This document shows, piece by piece, positions 35,531-42,772 of a stretch of DNA of 64,000 bases. The notes below the pieces were generated by a model that did not search any database, had not been told where the DNA came from, and saw nothing but the letters and a program-made list of their open reading frames with translations. A program made the position numbers and the translations under genes. The stretch is taken from positions 372,001 through 436,000 of the forward strand of contig CAVVPK010000019.1 in NCBI GenBank assembly GCA_963750065.1, given 5' to 3'. This DNA is from CAVSRC01 sp963750065. Lineage in GTDB: Bacteria > Pseudomonadota > Alphaproteobacteria > Rhizobiales > Kaistiaceae. The stretch's first letter is position 1. Each line of letters starts with the position of its first letter.

Positions 35531-35946
35531 CCGCGCCCCCTGCCCGCAAAGGCATAGAAGATCGCCAGCATGGTCGATGAGACGGTGACGAAGACGCCGA
35601 CCTCGACCAGGAACACGCCCCATTCCTGTCCATGGGTGTGCTCGCGCGCGAGGTGGTTGTAGTCGAGGAAATTGCCGCCGTTCAGCATGGCGTAGACGCC
35701 GACGCCGGCGTAGATCAGCACGCCCAGCGGGATGAGCGCCTCGATGATGGCGACCGGCACCAGCCGCGTCGCCGCACCCAGGCCGTAGATCAGCGCATAG
35801 AGGATTATGCCGGCGGCGGCGATGACGCCGGCCTGGAAGCCGCCGCCCGGCCCGTAGTCGCCGTGAAACTGCACATAGACCGCGAAGAGCAGCATGAACG
35901 GCAGGATGACCTTGGTGGTGACCCGGAGGATGACATCGAGACGCAT
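35527..35946 (-). CDS. mnhB: Monovalent cation/H+ antiporter subunit B
   Basis: A 139-residue MnhB-type protein with four helices. The signature HGDYGPGGGFQAGVIAAAG is clear, with a later EWGVFLVEVGVFVTVSSTML. It lies 11 bases after the preceding MbhD/E-like gene. Part of the membrane arm of the Mrp complex. Confidence 0.94.
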   Translation of the reverse strand: MRLDVILRVTTKVILPFMLLFAVYVQFHGDYGPGGGFQAGVIAAAGIILYALIYGLGAATRLVPVAIIEALIPLGVLIYAGVGVYAMLNGGNFLDYNHLAREHTHGQEWGVFLVEVGVFVTVSSTMLAIFYAFAGRGRG

Positions 35947-35957
35947 GACCGGCCGCC

Positions 35958-36503
35958 CTATTGCTTTTCGCCGCTTCCGGAGCGGCTTACGGTTTTCTTG
36001 AGGAGCAGGAAGACGGCGATACCGGCGGTGAAGATCACCGTCGTCTCGCCCAGCGTGTCATAGCCGCGGTAGCTCGCGAGCACCGAGGTGACGACATTGG
36101 GGATGCCGGTCTCGCTGAGCGATCGGGCGAGGTAGTCCGGGCCGGCCACCTGGATGGTCGAGTCGGCGACGCCGAAGGAGGGCAGCGCGGTGACGCCCCA
36201 TATCAGCGCGGCCGCGGTGACGACGGCAACGAACAGCGGCAGGACCACCGAGTGCAGCGGCCGCGCCTCCTCGGTCTTGGTGAGATAGAGCGTGCCCAGC
36301 ATCAGCACGGTCGAAATGCCGGCGCCGACCGAAGCTTCGGTCATGGCGACGTCGACCGCGTCGAGCGCGATGAGGACGGTCGCCATCAGGAAGCTGTAGA
36401 TGCCGGAGAGCACGGCAACCGCGAACAGGTTGCGCAGGCGCACCATGGCGATGCTGGTAGCGGCCAGTAGCGTCAACAGGACCGTGGGGATCAGGGTTTC
36501 GAT
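35958..36503 (-). CDS. MbhD-MbhE-like (MrpA C-terminal-like) subunit, possible ATC start
   Basis: A 181-residue protein. The first half (GIYSFLMATVLIALDAVDVA, then TEASVGAGISTVLMLG) is the DUF4040/MbhD domain; the second half (VVTSVLASYRGYDTLGETTV, FTAGIAVFLLLKKT) matches MbhE and the C-terminal part of MrpA. No ATG, GTG or TTG stands at the expected place: AAGGAGG (36511-36517) is 7 bases from an ATC codon followed by ETLIPTVLLTLL. A TTG or an ATG further in would lose the first helix and lack a Shine-Dalgarno. Either ATC is used, or the base is a sequencing error for ATG. Confidence 0.82.
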   Translation of the reverse strand: METLIPTVLLTLLAATSIAMVRLRNLFAVAVLSGIYSFLMATVLIALDAVDVAMTEASVGAGISTVLMLGTLYLTKTEEARPLHSVVLPLFVAVVTAAALIWGVTALPSFGVADSTIQVAGPDYLARSLSETGIPNVVTSVLASYRGYDTLGETTVIFTAGIAVFLLLKKTVSRSGSGEKQ

Positions 36504-36850
36504 GGCGCAGCCTCCTTCGGCTTGGCCTCTGGATCGCCGCCGTCGGCCAGCACCGGCTTGACGCCGGCATGCAGCGCCGCGCGGGCGATGGCATGGGTCG
36601 AGACCGGGCTCATCAGCCCGAAGAAGAGGAAGAGAAAGATCAGCTTGACGGCGATCAGTGAAAAGCCGGCGAGCACGATCAGGCCGATCAGGATGAGGCC
36701 GCCGCCAAGCGTGTCGGAGACCGAGGAGCCGTGCATGCGGGTGAATACATCGGGCAGGCGGATGAGGCCGACGGCACCGACGATCATGAACAGGCTGCCG
36801 GCGAGCACGAGCCCGCCGCCCAGCCAATGGCGGATGAGTTCGAAGGTCAT
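36491..36850 (-). CDS. mnhG: Monovalent cation/H+ antiporter subunit G
   Basis: A 119-residue three-helix subunit. RHWLGGGLVLAGSLFMIVGAVGLIRLPDVFTRMHGSS is the MnhG signature region, of which LPDVFTRMH is the core. The tail is cytoplasmic and charged. Overlaps mnhF by four bases and the next gene by 13. Confidence 0.93.
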   Translation of the reverse strand: MTFELIRHWLGGGLVLAGSLFMIVGAVGLIRLPDVFTRMHGSSVSDTLGGGLILIGLIVLAGFSLIAVKLIFLFLFFGLMSPVSTHAIARAALHAGVKPVLADGGDPEAKPKEAAPSKP

Positions 36851-37122
36851 GGCTCCTCCTCGCCGGCATCGCCCAGCGCGCCGAAGCGCAGGAACTTGAG
36901 CACGGCGAAGGTGCCGATGATGTTCAGCATCGCATAGGTGATGCCGATGTCGAGGAATTCCGGCCGATCGGTGAGGAAGCCGTAGATCGCCAGAATGAGG
37001 ATGGCGGCATTGCCGATCGAATTGGCGGCGACCAGCCGGTCGAACACAGTCGGCCCCCACAGCGCCCGCACCACCATCAGGGCGGTTGCGGCGAGCACCG
37101 CAATCATGGCAGCGGCCAGCAT
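36847..37122 (-). CDS. mnhF: Monovalent cation/H+ antiporter subunit F
   Basis: A 91-residue subunit with three helices. ALWGPTVFDRLVAANSIGNAAI and ITYAMLNIIGTFAVLKFL are characteristic of MnhF. Start at 37122, one base over the end of mnhE. Length normal. Confidence 0.92.
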   Translation of the reverse strand: MLAAAMIAVLAATALMVVRALWGPTVFDRLVAANSIGNAAILILAIYGFLTDRPEFLDIGITYAMLNIIGTFAVLKFLRFGALGDAGEEEP

Positions 37123-37640
37123 CAGCGCTTGCCCTCCATGATCGTGGCACGGCGGTCCATTTCGCCGGCGGCGAGCCCTTCGGCCGCTTCCTTGGTGAGC
37201 GCGTGGACGAGCAGCTCGTTGTCGTGGCGGCTGACCTCGACGGTGATGGTGCCCGGCGTCAGCGTGATCGAGTTGGCGTAGATGGTCGTGCCCACCGCCG
37301 TCTTCTGCGAGGTCTTCACCCGGATCAGCTGCGGCGAGATCGGCAGGGACGGATTGACGACGATCATGGCCACGTCGAGGGCGGACTTCGCCGCCTCCTT
37401 GACCAGCCAGGGCCAGTAGAGAAGCCCGCGCGGCACCAGCTCGATGGGGTGGCCCTCTTCGTCGGCATAGCCGAGCACCGCGCCGAGCCAGGCGATCAGA
37501 AGAGCGCAAATCGCGCCGGAAATGACCAGGAAGGGTGTGAAATGGCCGGAAAGCAGAAGCCAGAACACGAAGAGCACAGCGGCAAGGCTGAGAATGCGGA
37601 ACACGGCTTGTGTCACCCCTCCGGCGGATTCGCCGGGCAC
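37122..37640 (-). CDS. mnhE: Monovalent cation/H+ antiporter subunit E
   Basis: First gene of the antiporter operon. The 172-residue frame contains the MnhE pattern: an N-terminal helix pair, LVKEAAKSALDVAMIVVNP, and a cytoplasmic domain with NSITLTPGTITVEV and LLVHALTKE. The start is unsure: GTG at 37640 has no Shine-Dalgarno, while a GTG at 37604 lies 11 bases after GGAGGGG. The product in the latter case would be 160 residues, the common length. Confidence 0.9.
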   Translation of the reverse strand: MPGESAGGVTQAVFRILSLAAVLFVFWLLLSGHFTPFLVISGAICALLIAWLGAVLGYADEEGHPIELVPRGLLYWPWLVKEAAKSALDVAMIVVNPSLPISPQLIRVKTSQKTAVGTTIYANSITLTPGTITVEVSRHDNELLVHALTKEAAEGLAAGEMDRRATIMEGKR

Positions 37641-37899
37641 CTATTTGCGCCGATCCCGCTCGCCCGATCAACCCACCGCGGCCGGCGCCGCCGATTCTGG
37701 CCTTGCCCGGGCGGTGGATTGCCGTTGAGATCGGCCGCCGGAGACCCCATTTCTGGGGGGCGGCGGCGGCAAATCGTCCGCCCGCCCCTCAATTGTCCCC
37801 TGGACTCTGGCGATGGACGGCGGGTGAGACCGCTCATCGGCACGTCAGGGTTGGCCGGCCACGACGATCGGTGGGAACGGCCCCATACCGGAGCGCAGC

Positions 37900-40038
37900 A
37901 TGATGACACACTCCCGACGTGACAGCGAGGCAACCGGCGCCGGTGCCGGCCGCATGACAGGTCTGAAGCCGCCGATGGCGGAGAAGCGGCCGGTGACGTT
38001 CACGCAGCACGGTATTGTACGCACCGACGACTATGCCTGGCTAAGGGCCGACAACTGGCGCGAGGTTATGCACGACCCGTCGGTGCTGGCGCCCGACATC
38101 CGCGCCTATCTGGAAGCGGAGAACGCGTACGCCGAGGCCGCGATGGCGGACGTCGAGGACCTGCGCCTGACGCTGTTCAAGGAGATGCGCGGGCGGATCA
38201 AGGAGGACGATTCCTCCGTGCCGGCACCGGACGGCGACTACGCCTACGCCACCCGTTACGAGGAAGGTGGCGAGCACCCGCTGATCGTGCGTTCACGGCG
38301 GGACGGGAGCAACGAAACCGTGCTGCTCGACGCCAACGCCATGTCGCAGGGGCTGGCCTATTTCCGCCTCGGCGACTTCGGCCACAGCCACGACCACCGG
38401 CTGCTGGCCTATGCGGTGGACGACAAGGGGGCGGAGTATTTCACCATCCACGTCCGCGATACCGAGACCGGCGAGGACCTTGCCGACCGCATCGAGGGCA
38501 CCACCGGCGACACGGTGTGGGCCGGCGACGGCAAGACCTTCTTCTATGTCTGGGTGGACGAGAACCACCGCCCGGCGCGGGTCTTTCGCCATGTGGTGGG
38601 CACCGCGCAGTCCGACGACGTCATCGTCTACGAGGACCACCATCCCGGCTTCTTCATCGGCGTCGGCGAGACCCAGTCGCGGCGCTTCGTCACCATTGCG
38701 ACCCACGATCACGAGACGGCGGAATTCCGCGTGCTCGAGACCGACCGGCCGGAGGGCACGCCGCGCCTGATCGCCCGGCGCAGAAAAGCCGAGGAATACC
38801 ATCTCGATCACGGCGACGACCGCTTCTTCATCATGACCAATGCCGACGGAGCGGAGGACTTCAAGATCGTCACCGCACCGATCGCCAAGCCCGGCCGGCG
38901 CCACTGGAAGGACCTGGTGCCGCACGTTCCCGGCCGCCTGATCCTCAACTTCACGGTCTACAAGAACTTTCTGGTGCGGCTGGAGCGCGAGAGCAGCCTG
39001 CCGCGCATCGTCATCCGGCATCTCGCGACCGGCGAGGAACACGCCATCGCGTTCGACGAGGAGGCCTATTCGCTCGGCATTCTGGACGGTTTCGAGTTCG
39101 ACACGACGATGCTGCGCTTCACCTATTCGTCGATGACGACGCCGCCCCGCGTCTATGACTACGACATGGCGACGCGCACGCGCGTGCTGCGCAAGGAGGT
39201 CGAGATCCCGTCCGGCCACAATCCGGCCGACTATGTGACGCGGCGAGTCTTCGCGCCGGCGGCGGACGGCGAGACGGTGCCGGTCTCGCTTCTCTACCGC
39301 AAGGGCACCCGGCTCGACGGCAGCGCGCCCTCACTACTCTACGGCTACGGCGCCTACGGCATGGCGATGCCGGCCTCGTTCTCGATAACCCGGCTGTCAC
39401 TGGTCGATCGCGGCTTCGTCTATGCCATCGCCCATATCCGCGGCGGCAAGGAGAAGGGCTATCGCTGGTATTCGGACGGGCGTCGGGAGAAGAAGGTCAA
39501 TACCTTCAAGGACTTCATTTCAGCAGCTGACTATCTGATTGAGGAAAAATTCACGGCCCGAGGGCGCATCGTCGGCTGGGGCGGCTCGGCCGGCGGCCTC
39601 TTGATCGGCGCGGTGGCCAACATGGCACCGGCGCTTTTCGCCGGCATAATCGCCGAGGTGCCCTTCGTCGATACGCTCAACACCATCCTCGACGACACGC
39701 TGCCGCTGACGCCGCCGGAATGGCCGGAATGGGGCAACCCGATCGAGAGCGAGGCGGACTATCGGGTGATTGCCGCCTACTCGCCTTACGACAATGTGAC
39801 GGCGCGCGCCTATCCGGCGATCCTGGCGCTGGGTGGCATTTCCGATCCGCGGGTCACCTATTGGGAGCCGGCCAAATGGATCGCGAAACTGAGGGCGCTC
39901 AAGACCGACGACCACCTGACGATCCTCAGGACCAACATGGACGCCGGCCACGGCGGCGCCTCGGGCCGCTTCGACCGGCTGCACGAAACCGCCTTTGCCA
40001 TGGCGTTTGCGCTCAAGGTGGTGGGGCTGGTGGCGTAG
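37900..40038 (+). CDS. ptrB: Oligopeptidase B (S9 prolyl oligopeptidase family)
   Basis: A serine peptidase of the S9A family, 712 residues, cleaving peptides after basic residues if true oligopeptidase B. The N-terminal propeller contains DDYAWLRADNWREV and the repeated blades; the catalytic domain shows the nucleophile in GWGGSAGGLL, the Asp near GISDPRVTYWEPAKW, and the His in DAGHGGASGR. IRGGKEKGYRWY is also typical. The start may be 37900 or later (ATG 37954). A decayed copy of its last 60 codons lies at 45.5 kb. Confidence 0.92.
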   Translation: MMTHSRRDSEATGAGAGRMTGLKPPMAEKRPVTFTQHGIVRTDDYAWLRADNWREVMHDPSVLAPDIRAYLEAENAYAEAAMADVEDLRLTLFKEMRGRIKEDDSSVPAPDGDYAYATRYEEGGEHPLIVRSRRDGSNETVLLDANAMSQGLAYFRLGDFGHSHDHRLLAYAVDDKGAEYFTIHVRDTETGEDLADRIEGTTGDTVWAGDGKTFFYVWVDENHRPARVFRHVVGTAQSDDVIVYEDHHPGFFIGVGETQSRRFVTIATHDHETAEFRVLETDRPEGTPRLIARRRKAEEYHLDHGDDRFFIMTNADGAEDFKIVTAPIAKPGRRHWKDLVPHVPGRLILNFTVYKNFLVRLERESSLPRIVIRHLATGEEHAIAFDEEAYSLGILDGFEFDTTMLRFTYSSMTTPPRVYDYDMATRTRVLRKEVEIPSGHNPADYVTRRVFAPAADGETVPVSLLYRKGTRLDGSAPSLLYGYGAYGMAMPASFSITRLSLVDRGFVYAIAHIRGGKEKGYRWYSDGRREKKVNTFKDFISAADYLIEEKFTARGRIVGWGGSAGGLLIGAVANMAPALFAGIIAEVPFVDTLNTILDDTLPLTPPEWPEWGNPIESEADYRVIAAYSPYDNVTARAYPAILALGGISDPRVTYWEPAKWIAKLRALKTDDHLTILRTNMDAGHGGASGRFDRLHETAFAMAFALKVVGLVA

Positions 40039-40482
40039 GGCGACGGTCAGTGGCGACCGCTATCGGCGCACTCCGGGACGGTAATCTGCGAGCCCTTCGT
40101 GTCGCCACATCCGGCAGACCCGGTCTCCGGTTCTCAGTGCAACCGATGACCTAGGTCAATACGGAACGAAGGGCGACCACGTAGCCTTGCCCTTACGTCC
40201 TGCATTCGGCACCTCCTTCGAAAAAAGCCTGATGCCCATCAGAAGAGGACCGGCGTTGGCCCGGCTATCCCTCCGTGCGAATTCGACACCGACAGGCTCA
40301 TGCCACGCATCGCTTGTCTGCACGCCGAAGCGAAGCCGCGCAAATGGCGCGAGCAGGCGTTCGGTGGCTATGGGTGCAGGTGATCGCTCGACCATGAAGA
40401 AAGCTTGCCGTACTCGAAATGCACCGACGGCGAACTCTCCGAGGTGTTGTGTAGTCCCGATGAAAGTGTGCGGAGAAGTCGC
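40039..40482. other. Gap after ptrB, no gene assigned
   Basis: About 440 bases with lower GC than the flanks. A 79-codon open frame on the minus strand (40156-40395) has no family match and no clear ribosome site. I see no terminator. It may be part of an acquired segment that carries the KAS III pair. Confidence 0.4.
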
Positions 40483-41514
40483 TTGAAGTCACGCCTTGAA
40501 AGCATTGGGGTTTACCTGCCCGCTCGAATCCAGTCGACGAAGGAGTTGACCAGCCAGGTCCAGTACAAGTCGCTCCTGGATGTTGAGCGGCTGACTGGCA
40601 TCGCCAATCGCCGCGTCCGGGCGGAAACCGAAGACTCCCTTACGCTGGCGGTCAGCGCCGCACGGGAGTGCCTGAAGAACTCGAAATACTCGCCCGCAGA
40701 CCTGGACGTCATCATATATGCGGGGATCTTCAAGGTTCTCGGACGGTCCAAGCACGTCTACGAACCGGCGATGAGCGCTCTCATCAAGAAAGAGCTTGGT
40801 TCCAGCGCAAAGCTCTATTTCGACGTTAGCAACGCCTGCACCGGAATGCTCACTGCGGTCTACATCCTGGACAGCATGATCCGGACGGGCGTCGCCAAGA
40901 CCGGCCTGATCGTGAGCGGCGAGCCCAACTCGGTCGTGATCGAACAAGCGCAGAAGGAAATCGACAGTCGCTACGATCGGCAATACGCGTCACTGACCCT
41001 CGGCGATGCCGGCGCGGCCGCGATCATGGATGCTTCGGCGGACACTGCCGAAGGGATCAGCCGGGCGCAATTCTATACCTTCGCCGAGTTCTCCGATCTC
41101 TGCACGGTGACGCCGAGCGGTCAGAACGCGGGCTGGGCGCTGTACACCGACATGGTCAAGCTGCAGTTCGAAACCCTCAGGCGTTCCGCGGCAGCGATCA
41201 AGTATTCGTATGAGGGCGCCGCCATCGACTTCAACAGCGCCTTTGACTTCGTCATCCCGCATCAGACATCCGTCAAGGGCATCCAGACCGGCATGATGAT
41301 GCATATGGTTCCGGGCATCGTCCGCAAGCTCCCCGAGGTGCTCTACAGCGTTCGGGAATTTGGCAATACCTCTTCAACGACGCACTTTGTTGCGCTCAAC
41401 AATGCTTTGAAGGAGGGCAAGGTGAAGGCAGGCCACCGGCTGATGCTGTTGGGCTACGGCTCGGGCATCAACATCGGCCTCGTCGATCTGACAGTTGGTT
41501 CACTTCGGGTGTAA
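40483..41514 (+). CDS. FabH-like beta-ketoacyl-ACP synthase III, catalytic partner
   Basis: A 343-residue KAS III enzyme with a full triad: Cys119 in DVSNACTGML, His260 in FVIPHQTSVKG, Asn295 in EFGNTSST. The N-terminus KSRLESIGVYLPAR is typical. I start at a TTG (40483) because GGAG lies 7 bases upstream and the family start falls there; the frame is open to 40405 (another TTG). Such enzymes join an acyl-CoA or acyl-ACP to a malonyl unit. It is followed one base later by a second KAS III-like gene. Codon choice is less GC-rich than around it, suggesting transfer. Confidence 0.85.
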   Translation: MKSRLESIGVYLPARIQSTKELTSQVQYKSLLDVERLTGIANRRVRAETEDSLTLAVSAARECLKNSKYSPADLDVIIYAGIFKVLGRSKHVYEPAMSALIKKELGSSAKLYFDVSNACTGMLTAVYILDSMIRTGVAKTGLIVSGEPNSVVIEQAQKEIDSRYDRQYASLTLGDAGAAAIMDASADTAEGISRAQFYTFAEFSDLCTVTPSGQNAGWALYTDMVKLQFETLRRSAAAIKYSYEGAAIDFNSAFDFVIPHQTSVKGIQTGMMMHMVPGIVRKLPEVLYSVREFGNTSSTTHFVALNNALKEGKVKAGHRLMLLGYGSGINIGLVDLTVGSLRV

Positions 41515-41515
41515 C

Positions 41516-42409
41516 ATGAGCCTGGTCATCGGGAGTTCCGCTTCGGCTGTTCAACAGCAACGCGCCGGCGCAATTGAGAGCGCAACACTGGTCGCCGAGG
41601 CCTGCATCCGCGGTTCCGGCATTGACCGGGCCGCGATTGACGTTCTGATCAACACCGGAATTTACAAGGACTCAAACCGGATAGAACCCGCGTTTGCGGC
41701 GTTCATTCAACGGAAGCTCGAGATCAACGCCGATCCACTGAGAAACGGGTTCGGTCACACAACTTTTTCGTTCGACCTGAGCAACGGCCGCAATTGCTTC
41801 CTGCATGCGGTTCAGATCGTCGATGCTCTCGCCAGAGCCGGCACCGCTCGCAACGCGCTCGTCGTCTCCTCAAGCGCGGCGTCCGTGGAAGCGAGCGCCG
41901 CGCCCCATTCGCGTTCTCGCGTTGCAACGGCAGCACTGCTCAAACTGAGCGACAAGGAGGAGCGCGGATTCCACGATATCGCTTTTTATTGCGACGATGA
42001 CGCCGAGCCGGTCATCTCCGGCCATTGCGACCCGGGCGCGTATGGACCCGGTGCAGCCGAACACGTCATGATCGAGGCGGACGGACGACCGTCCGAAGCG
42101 GTCGCGCGCTTCGTCCTTGCCAAAGTGTCGGACTATCTGAGCGAGCGGGAGATCGACCCGACGCGCATCTCCTTTGCGCTGTCGAGCTGTCGACATCGGG
42201 AATTCGGCCGCTGGGTCACTGAAGCGACTGGAATCCGGTCGGACATGCCAGCAACTGCGCGAGTGCCTGACGACGACACGTTCAGCTCGGGCTTGATGGT
42301 TGCCTGGGATGTGGCTCGTGAAGCCAATCTGCTGACTCCCGGGACAACGATTCTGATGATTGAAGGCGGACCAGGCCCGATCGCGGCCCTGGCGCTCTAT
42401 AGCTGCTGA
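41516..42409 (+). CDS. KAS III-like pseudoenzyme, probable partner of the preceding enzyme
   Basis: A 297-residue thiolase-fold protein that aligns with the preceding enzyme but lacks its triad. The Cys position (DLSNGRNCFL) is Arg, with a Cys two residues later; the His position (FALSSCRHRE) is Ser; the Asn position (DDTFSSGLM) is Asp. The N-terminus is shorter. It begins one base after the stop of the first gene, so the two are made together. Inference: a heterodimer like PqsC/PqsB, in which one subunit is inactive. The product is unknown. Confidence 0.75.
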   Translation: MSLVIGSSASAVQQQRAGAIESATLVAEACIRGSGIDRAAIDVLINTGIYKDSNRIEPAFAAFIQRKLEINADPLRNGFGHTTFSFDLSNGRNCFLHAVQIVDALARAGTARNALVVSSSAASVEASAAPHSRSRVATAALLKLSDKEERGFHDIAFYCDDDAEPVISGHCDPGAYGPGAAEHVMIEADGRPSEAVARFVLAKVSDYLSEREIDPTRISFALSSCRHREFGRWVTEATGIRSDMPATARVPDDDTFSSGLMVAWDVAREANLLTPGTTILMIEGGPGPIAALALYSC

Positions 42410-42772
42410 TCACCGGCAAGAGGCGAACCATCGCAGCGGCGCATCCGGCCGCGTCGACCGGCGGGCGCTTGGGCGCCGATACCGGCTTGCCCGATGCCTC
42501 TTGATCGCCCTTCGCCGGTCTCGACGCTGGATCGCCTCACCGGTCGAGAAACGGAATTGGCTCCAACTACCTGCCAAAGGCTCTAGGAGACGCACAGCCG
42601 AATTGCAGGCGGAGCGGACCGATCACGAGCTCGCACCTCGTTCAAACCAACGCGTTTCGCCGGCTTTTCGCGAAACACACCGTTAATCGCCGTGTAAGGC
42701 AGCGCGCTTAAGGTTGGCGGCCGATGCCGTCTCTCTGCGAGAGCGGCTGGGACGGTTTGCGAGGCGAAAGGA
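42410..42772. other. Gap, no gene assigned
   Basis: About 360 bases between the KAS III pair and the PAS-GGDEF-EAL gene. Open frames on both strands look non-coding. It probably contains the promoter of the downstream gene; none is clear. Confidence 0.4.

Noticed and set aside
30371..37922. Long plus-strand frames opposite the antiporter operon
   Set aside because: They are rich in Arg, Asp and Gly with no family pattern and lie exactly opposite genes with clear homology.
40156..40395. A 79-residue protein after ptrB on the minus strand
   Set aside because: No recognised motif and no clear start signal; kept only as part of the gap description.
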